DNA from: Pseudomonadota bacterium
Lineage (GTDB): Bacteria; Pseudomonadota; Alphaproteobacteria; Rhizobiales; Xanthobacteraceae
Length of the DNA: 16,970 nucleotides
Direction of reading: 5' to 3'
NCBI GenBank assembly: GCA_023417665.1
Contig: JAEZFA010000296.1
Location: 1-16,970, forward strand
The notes below the pieces were generated by a model. That model was not told the DNA's origin. It ran no database searches and was given only the letters and a program-made list of their open reading frames with translations. Shown here piece after piece: positions 13,833 to 16,970 of this stretch; within the stretch, counting starts at the first letter, position 1; each line of letters opens with the position of its first letter. The translations under genes and the position numbers were made by a program.

Positions 13833-13860
13833 TTGACACAAGGGGTTGGGGTGCTATGGC
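13833..13860 (+). promoter_or_regulatory. Probable promoter of tkt-gap
   Basis: A perfect TTGACA at 13833-13838 is followed after 16 bases by TATGGC (13855-13860), which has four of six consensus bases. Transcription would start near 13867. This -10 covers the upstream in-frame ATG at 13856, so if the promoter is real, translation must begin at the ATG at 13907. Confidence 0.4.
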
Positions 13861-13906
13861 AACGCCACCTTCCAGACCTCCCGGAACTTTGGGTGAGAAA
13901 GCGCAA

Positions 13907-15910
13907 ATGAGCCGCGAAGAGCACGATTGTTTGGCAAATGCCATTCGCGCGCTCGCGATGGATGCAGTCGAAGCCGCGAAATCCGGCCATCCCGGCCTGC
14001 CGATGGGCGCGGCCGACATCGCGACAGTCCTCTACACGAAATTCCTCAAATTCGATCCCAAGGCGACCGACTGGCCGGACCGCGACCGCTTCGTGCTCTC
14101 CGCCGGCCACGGCTCGATGCTGCTTTACGCGCTGCTCTATCTCACCGGCCATGCCGACGTGACGATCGACGAGATCAAGCGCTTCCGGCAGATCGACTCC
14201 AAGACACCCGGCCACCCGGAAAACTTCGTCACCCGCGGCATCGAGACCACCACCGGCCCGCTCGGCCAGGGGCTTGCCAATGCCGTCGGCATGGCGCTCG
14301 CGGAGCGGTTGCTCAACGCCGAATTCGGCGACGACATCGTGGATCACTTTACCTATGTGCTCGCCTCCGACGGCGATCTCATGGAAGGCATCAGCCAGGA
14401 AGCGCTGGCGCTCGCCGGTCACCTGAAGCTCTCCAAGCTGATCGTGCTGTTCGACGACAACGGCATTTCCATCGACGGCAAGATTTCGCTCTCCGACTCG
14501 ACCGATCAGGTCGCGCGCTTCAAGGCCTCCGGCTGGAACGCGCTGCGCATCGACGGTCACGATCCGGTCGCGATCGAAAACGCCATCCGCGACGCGCAGA
14601 AATCGGACCGCCCGACGCTGATCGCTTGCCGCACCCATATCGGCTACGGCGCGCCGACCAAGGTCGATACCGCCGGCGCACACGGCTCGCCGCTGGGCGC
14701 TACCGAAATCGAAGGCGCGCGCAAGAACCTGAACTGGGCGGCCGGCCCCTTCGAAATTCCGGCAGAGATCCTCGAAAACTGGCGCAAGCTCGGCGCCCGC
14801 AGCGCCGGCCTCCGCGCGGAGTGGAAGCAGCGCCTCGAAGCCTCGCCGAACAAGGCTGAGTTCGAGCGCCGCCTGCACGGCAAGCTCCCGAACGGCCTCG
14901 GCGCCGCGATCGAGGCGCTGAAGGAAAAGGCGGTCGCGGAGAAGCCCGAGATCGCCACCCGCAAGGCTTCCGAAAACACGCTCGAAGCAATCTGCGCGGT
15001 CGCGCCGGAAATGATCGGCGGCTCCGCCGACCTCACCGGCTCGAACAACACCCGCACCAAGGCGATGAAAGCGGTTTCGGCGGAAAACTTCGCCGGGCGC
15101 TTCATCCATTGGGGCATTCGCGAACACGCCATGGCGGCCGCGATGAACGGCATGGCGCTGCATGGCGGCGTGATCCCCTTCTCCGGCACCTTCCTCGTCT
15201 TCGCGGATTACTGCCGCCCCTCGCTGCGGCTTGCCGCACTGATGGGCGTCCGCACAATTCATGTCATGACGCATGATTCGATCGGCGTCGGCGAAGACGG
15301 GCCCACGCACCAGCCGGTCGAGCATCTCGCCGCGCTGCGCGCGATCCCGAACCTTTATCTGTTCCGCCCGGCCGATCAGGTCGAAACCGCGGAATGCTGG
15401 GACGCGGCACTCCGCCTCAACCAGTCACCGAGCGTGCTCGCGCTGACGCGGCAGAACCTGCCCGCGCTTCGCCTGAAGAACGAGAAGGGTAATCCCTGCA
15501 AGCAGGGCGCCTATGAGCTTTCGCCCGCAAGCGGCGAAGCGCTGGTCTCGCTCTTTGCCTCGGGCTCCGAAGTTTCACTCTGCATCGAGGCGCAGGCAGC
15601 ACTCGAAAAGAGCGGCGTGCCGACGCGCGTCGTCTCCGTGCCCTGCATGGATCTGTTCTTCGACCAGCCGGAGAGCTATCGCGACAAGATCACCGGCAAC
15701 GCGCCGGTCAAGATCGCCTGCGAAGCGGCGATCCGCATGGGCTGGGACGAAATCATCGGCGAGCACGGCAAGTTTGTCGGCATGACCGGCTTCGGCGCTT
15801 CGGCGCCCTACAAGGAACTGTACAAGCGCTTCGGCATCACCGCCGAGGCTATCGTGGAAGCGGCGACGAAGGCGTTGCCGACGCAGGCCGCGGCCCGCAC
15901 CGCGCGCTGA
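13907..15910 (+). CDS. tkt: Transketolase
   Basis: Transketolase moves two-carbon ketol units between sugar phosphates (EC 2.2.1.1) using thiamine diphosphate, in the pentose phosphate or Calvin cycle. The 667-residue product (from 13907) has GHPGLPMGAADIA near 27-39, and the ThDP/metal motif SDGDLMEGIS...FDDNGISIDG at about 154-191. It also has HWGIREHAMAAAMNG with the catalytic Glu near 406, and HDSIGVGEDGPTHQPVEHLA, all standard. An ATG at 13856 would add 17 residues unlike the family and falls in a putative -10; 13907 has GGTGAG 10 bases upstream and gives a usual length (E. coli TktA 663). It lies 23 bases upstream of gap. Confidence 0.96.
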   Translation: MSREEHDCLANAIRALAMDAVEAAKSGHPGLPMGAADIATVLYTKFLKFDPKATDWPDRDRFVLSAGHGSMLLYALLYLTGHADVTIDEIKRFRQIDSKTPGHPENFVTRGIETTTGPLGQGLANAVGMALAERLLNAEFGDDIVDHFTYVLASDGDLMEGISQEALALAGHLKLSKLIVLFDDNGISIDGKISLSDSTDQVARFKASGWNALRIDGHDPVAIENAIRDAQKSDRPTLIACRTHIGYGAPTKVDTAGAHGSPLGATEIEGARKNLNWAAGPFEIPAEILENWRKLGARSAGLRAEWKQRLEASPNKAEFERRLHGKLPNGLGAAIEALKEKAVAEKPEIATRKASENTLEAICAVAPEMIGGSADLTGSNNTRTKAMKAVSAENFAGRFIHWGIREHAMAAAMNGMALHGGVIPFSGTFLVFADYCRPSLRLAALMGVRTIHVMTHDSIGVGEDGPTHQPVEHLAALRAIPNLYLFRPADQVETAECWDAALRLNQSPSVLALTRQNLPALRLKNEKGNPCKQGAYELSPASGEALVSLFASGSEVSLCIEAQAALEKSGVPTRVVSVPCMDLFFDQPESYRDKITGNAPVKIACEAAIRMGWDEIIGEHGKFVGMTGFGASAPYKELYKRFGITAEAIVEAATKALPTQAAARTAR

Positions 15911-15917
15911 TTACGAC

Positions 15918-15926
15918 GAGAGGAAA
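15918..15926 (+). promoter_or_regulatory. Ribosome binding site of gap
   Basis: GAGAGGAAA ends 7 bases before the gap ATG at 15934, in the 23-base gap after the tkt stop. It is a strong site, suiting an abundant glycolytic enzyme. Confidence 0.65.
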
Positions 15927-15933
15927 GACGAAG

Positions 15934-16941
15934 ATGGCTGTTCGGGTTGCAATCAATGGCTTCGGCCGCATCGGCCGCAACGTGCTGCGCGCGATCGCGG
16001 AGAATGGCCGCAAGGATATTCAGGTCGTCGCGATCAACGATCTCGGTCCGGTCGAAACCAACGCGCACCTCTTCCGCTTCGACAGCGTGCACGGCCGTTT
16101 CAACGGCGAAGTAAAGGTCGCGGGCGACACCATCGACGTCGGCTCCGGCCCGATCAAGGTCACGGCCGAGTGCGACCCTGCCAAGCTTCCGCACAAGGAT
16201 CTCGGCGTCGATATCGCGCTGGAATGCACCGGCATCTTCACCTCGAAGGACAAGGCCTCGGCACACCTGACCGCCGGCGCGAAGCGCGTGCTGGTTTCGG
16301 CACCTGCCGACGGCGCCGATCTTACGGTCGTCTATGGCGTGAACCACGACAAGCTGACGCCCGAGCACAAGATCGTCTCGAACGACTCCTGCACCACCAA
16401 CTGCCTCGCGCCGGTGGCGAAGGTCCTGAACGATGCCATCGGCATCGAAAAAGGCTTCATGACCACGATCCACGCCTATACCGGCGACCAGCCGACGCTG
16501 GATACGATGCACAAGGACCTCTATCGCGCGCGCGCCGCGGCGCTCTCGATGATCCCGACCTCGACGGGTGCCGCCAAGGCCGTCGGCCTCGTGCTGCCCG
16601 AACTCAACGGCAAGCTCGACGGCGTTTCGATCCGCGTGCCGACGCCGAATGTCTCGGTGGTGGATTTCAAGTTCGTCGCGAAGAAGCCGACCTCGAAGGA
16701 CGAAATCAACGAGGCGGTGAAGCGCGCGGCGAGCCAGCAGTTGAAGGGCATCCTCGGCGTGACCGATCAGCCCAACGTCTCGATGGACTTCAACCACGAT
16801 CCGCACTCCTCGATCTTCCATCTCGACCAGACCAAGGTGCTGGAAGGGAACTTCGTCCGGGTGCTCTCGTGGTACGACAATGAGTGGGGCTTCTCGAACC
16901 GCATGTCCGACACGGCGGTCGCCCTTGGCAAGCTGATCTGA
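15934..16941 (+). CDS. gap: Glyceraldehyde-3-phosphate dehydrogenase, type I
   Basis: The enzyme (EC 1.2.1.12) oxidises and phosphorylates glyceraldehyde 3-phosphate with NAD. The 335-residue product has the Rossmann start VAINGFGRIGRNVLRAI (4-21). INDLGP at 34-39 includes Asp36 at the position usually linked to NAD preference. The catalytic SNDSCTTNCLAP (Cys153) and His180 in MTTIHAYTGDQ follow, then PTSTGAAKAVGLVLPELNGK and the C-terminal SWYDNEWGFSNRM. It follows tkt closely and probably shares its transcript. The order tkt-gap is common in this group and is often followed by pgk, which would be just outside the window. Only 29 bases remain after the stop. Confidence 0.97.
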   Translation: MAVRVAINGFGRIGRNVLRAIAENGRKDIQVVAINDLGPVETNAHLFRFDSVHGRFNGEVKVAGDTIDVGSGPIKVTAECDPAKLPHKDLGVDIALECTGIFTSKDKASAHLTAGAKRVLVSAPADGADLTVVYGVNHDKLTPEHKIVSNDSCTTNCLAPVAKVLNDAIGIEKGFMTTIHAYTGDQPTLDTMHKDLYRARAAALSMIPTSTGAAKAVGLVLPELNGKLDGVSIRVPTPNVSVVDFKFVAKKPTSKDEINEAVKRAASQQLKGILGVTDQPNVSMDFNHDPHSSIFHLDQTKVLEGNFVRVLSWYDNEWGFSNRMSDTAVALGKLI

Positions 16942-16970
16942 CGTAACGTTCCGGCCGGGAGCCTCCAAGG

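Noticed and set aside
13465..14019. N-terminal extension of the zapA frame, suggesting a 312-residue fusion
   Set aside because: The extension crosses the DUF4164 gene in another frame and runs antisense into tkt. ZapA similarity begins exactly at the GTG with its own ribosome site.
13814..15325. 503-codon minus-strand open frame opposite tkt
   Set aside because: Full antisense to transketolase; Arg/Gly/Ala-rich with no motif. A stop-poor shadow frame.
15808..16968. 386-codon minus-strand open frame opposite gap
   Set aside because: Antisense shadow of GAPDH; no ribosome site or domain.

Overview
This window reads as ordinary core chromosome of a high-GC alphaproteobacterium, most likely in the Hyphomicrobiales near Nitrobacteraceae/Xanthobacteraceae. 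The evidence is the gene order (tolQRAB-pal-cpoB-tilS, ruvCAB-ybgC next to tol, DUF4164-zapA-6S RNA-5-FCL), the alphaproteobacterial 6S RNA, and a palindromic repeat of a kind I recall from Bradyrhizobium-like genomes. The family assignment is inference. I see no phage, plasmid, transposase, CRISPR, tRNA or rRNA signal, and no gap between genes longer than about 280 bases.

Layout. From 1 to about 13460 almost everything is on the minus strand, so transcription runs from high to low coordinates. In that order: DUF4164 and zapA (cell division), 6S RNA, 5-formyltetrahydrofolate cyclo-ligase, a YmdB-type metallophosphoesterase, yebC and an EamA-family transporter. One plus-strand gene, a TauE/SafE permease at 8979-9752, interrupts this series. 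Then come ruvC-ruvA-ruvB (Holliday junction processing), ybgC, tolQ-tolR-tolA-tolB, pal, cpoB and the 5' part of tilS, which runs off the left edge. At 13907-16941 the plus strand carries tkt and gap, two central carbon genes in an apparent operon.

How the genes work together. TolQ and TolR form the proton-driven motor in the inner membrane, TolA spans the periplasm, TolB and the lipoprotein Pal act at the outer membrane, and CpoB links the machine to peptidoglycan synthesis during division. YbgC is the usual companion thioesterase. RuvABC migrate and resolve Holliday junctions; the genes are tightly packed (1- and 4-base overlaps), and ruvB also overlaps ybgC, so repair and envelope genes may share a transcript. 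Transketolase and GAPDH serve the pentose phosphate or Calvin-type cycle and glycolysis.

I did not find a convincing undescribed system. The points most worth checking are: two CtrA-like half-site pairs, upstream of tolQ and of pal; the palindromic repeat between tolB and pal; a perfect inverted repeat touching the ruvC start codon; the TauE gene sitting between ruvC and the yebC pair, with an antisense 3' overlap; and closely spaced divergent promoter-like elements between DUF4164-zapA and tkt.
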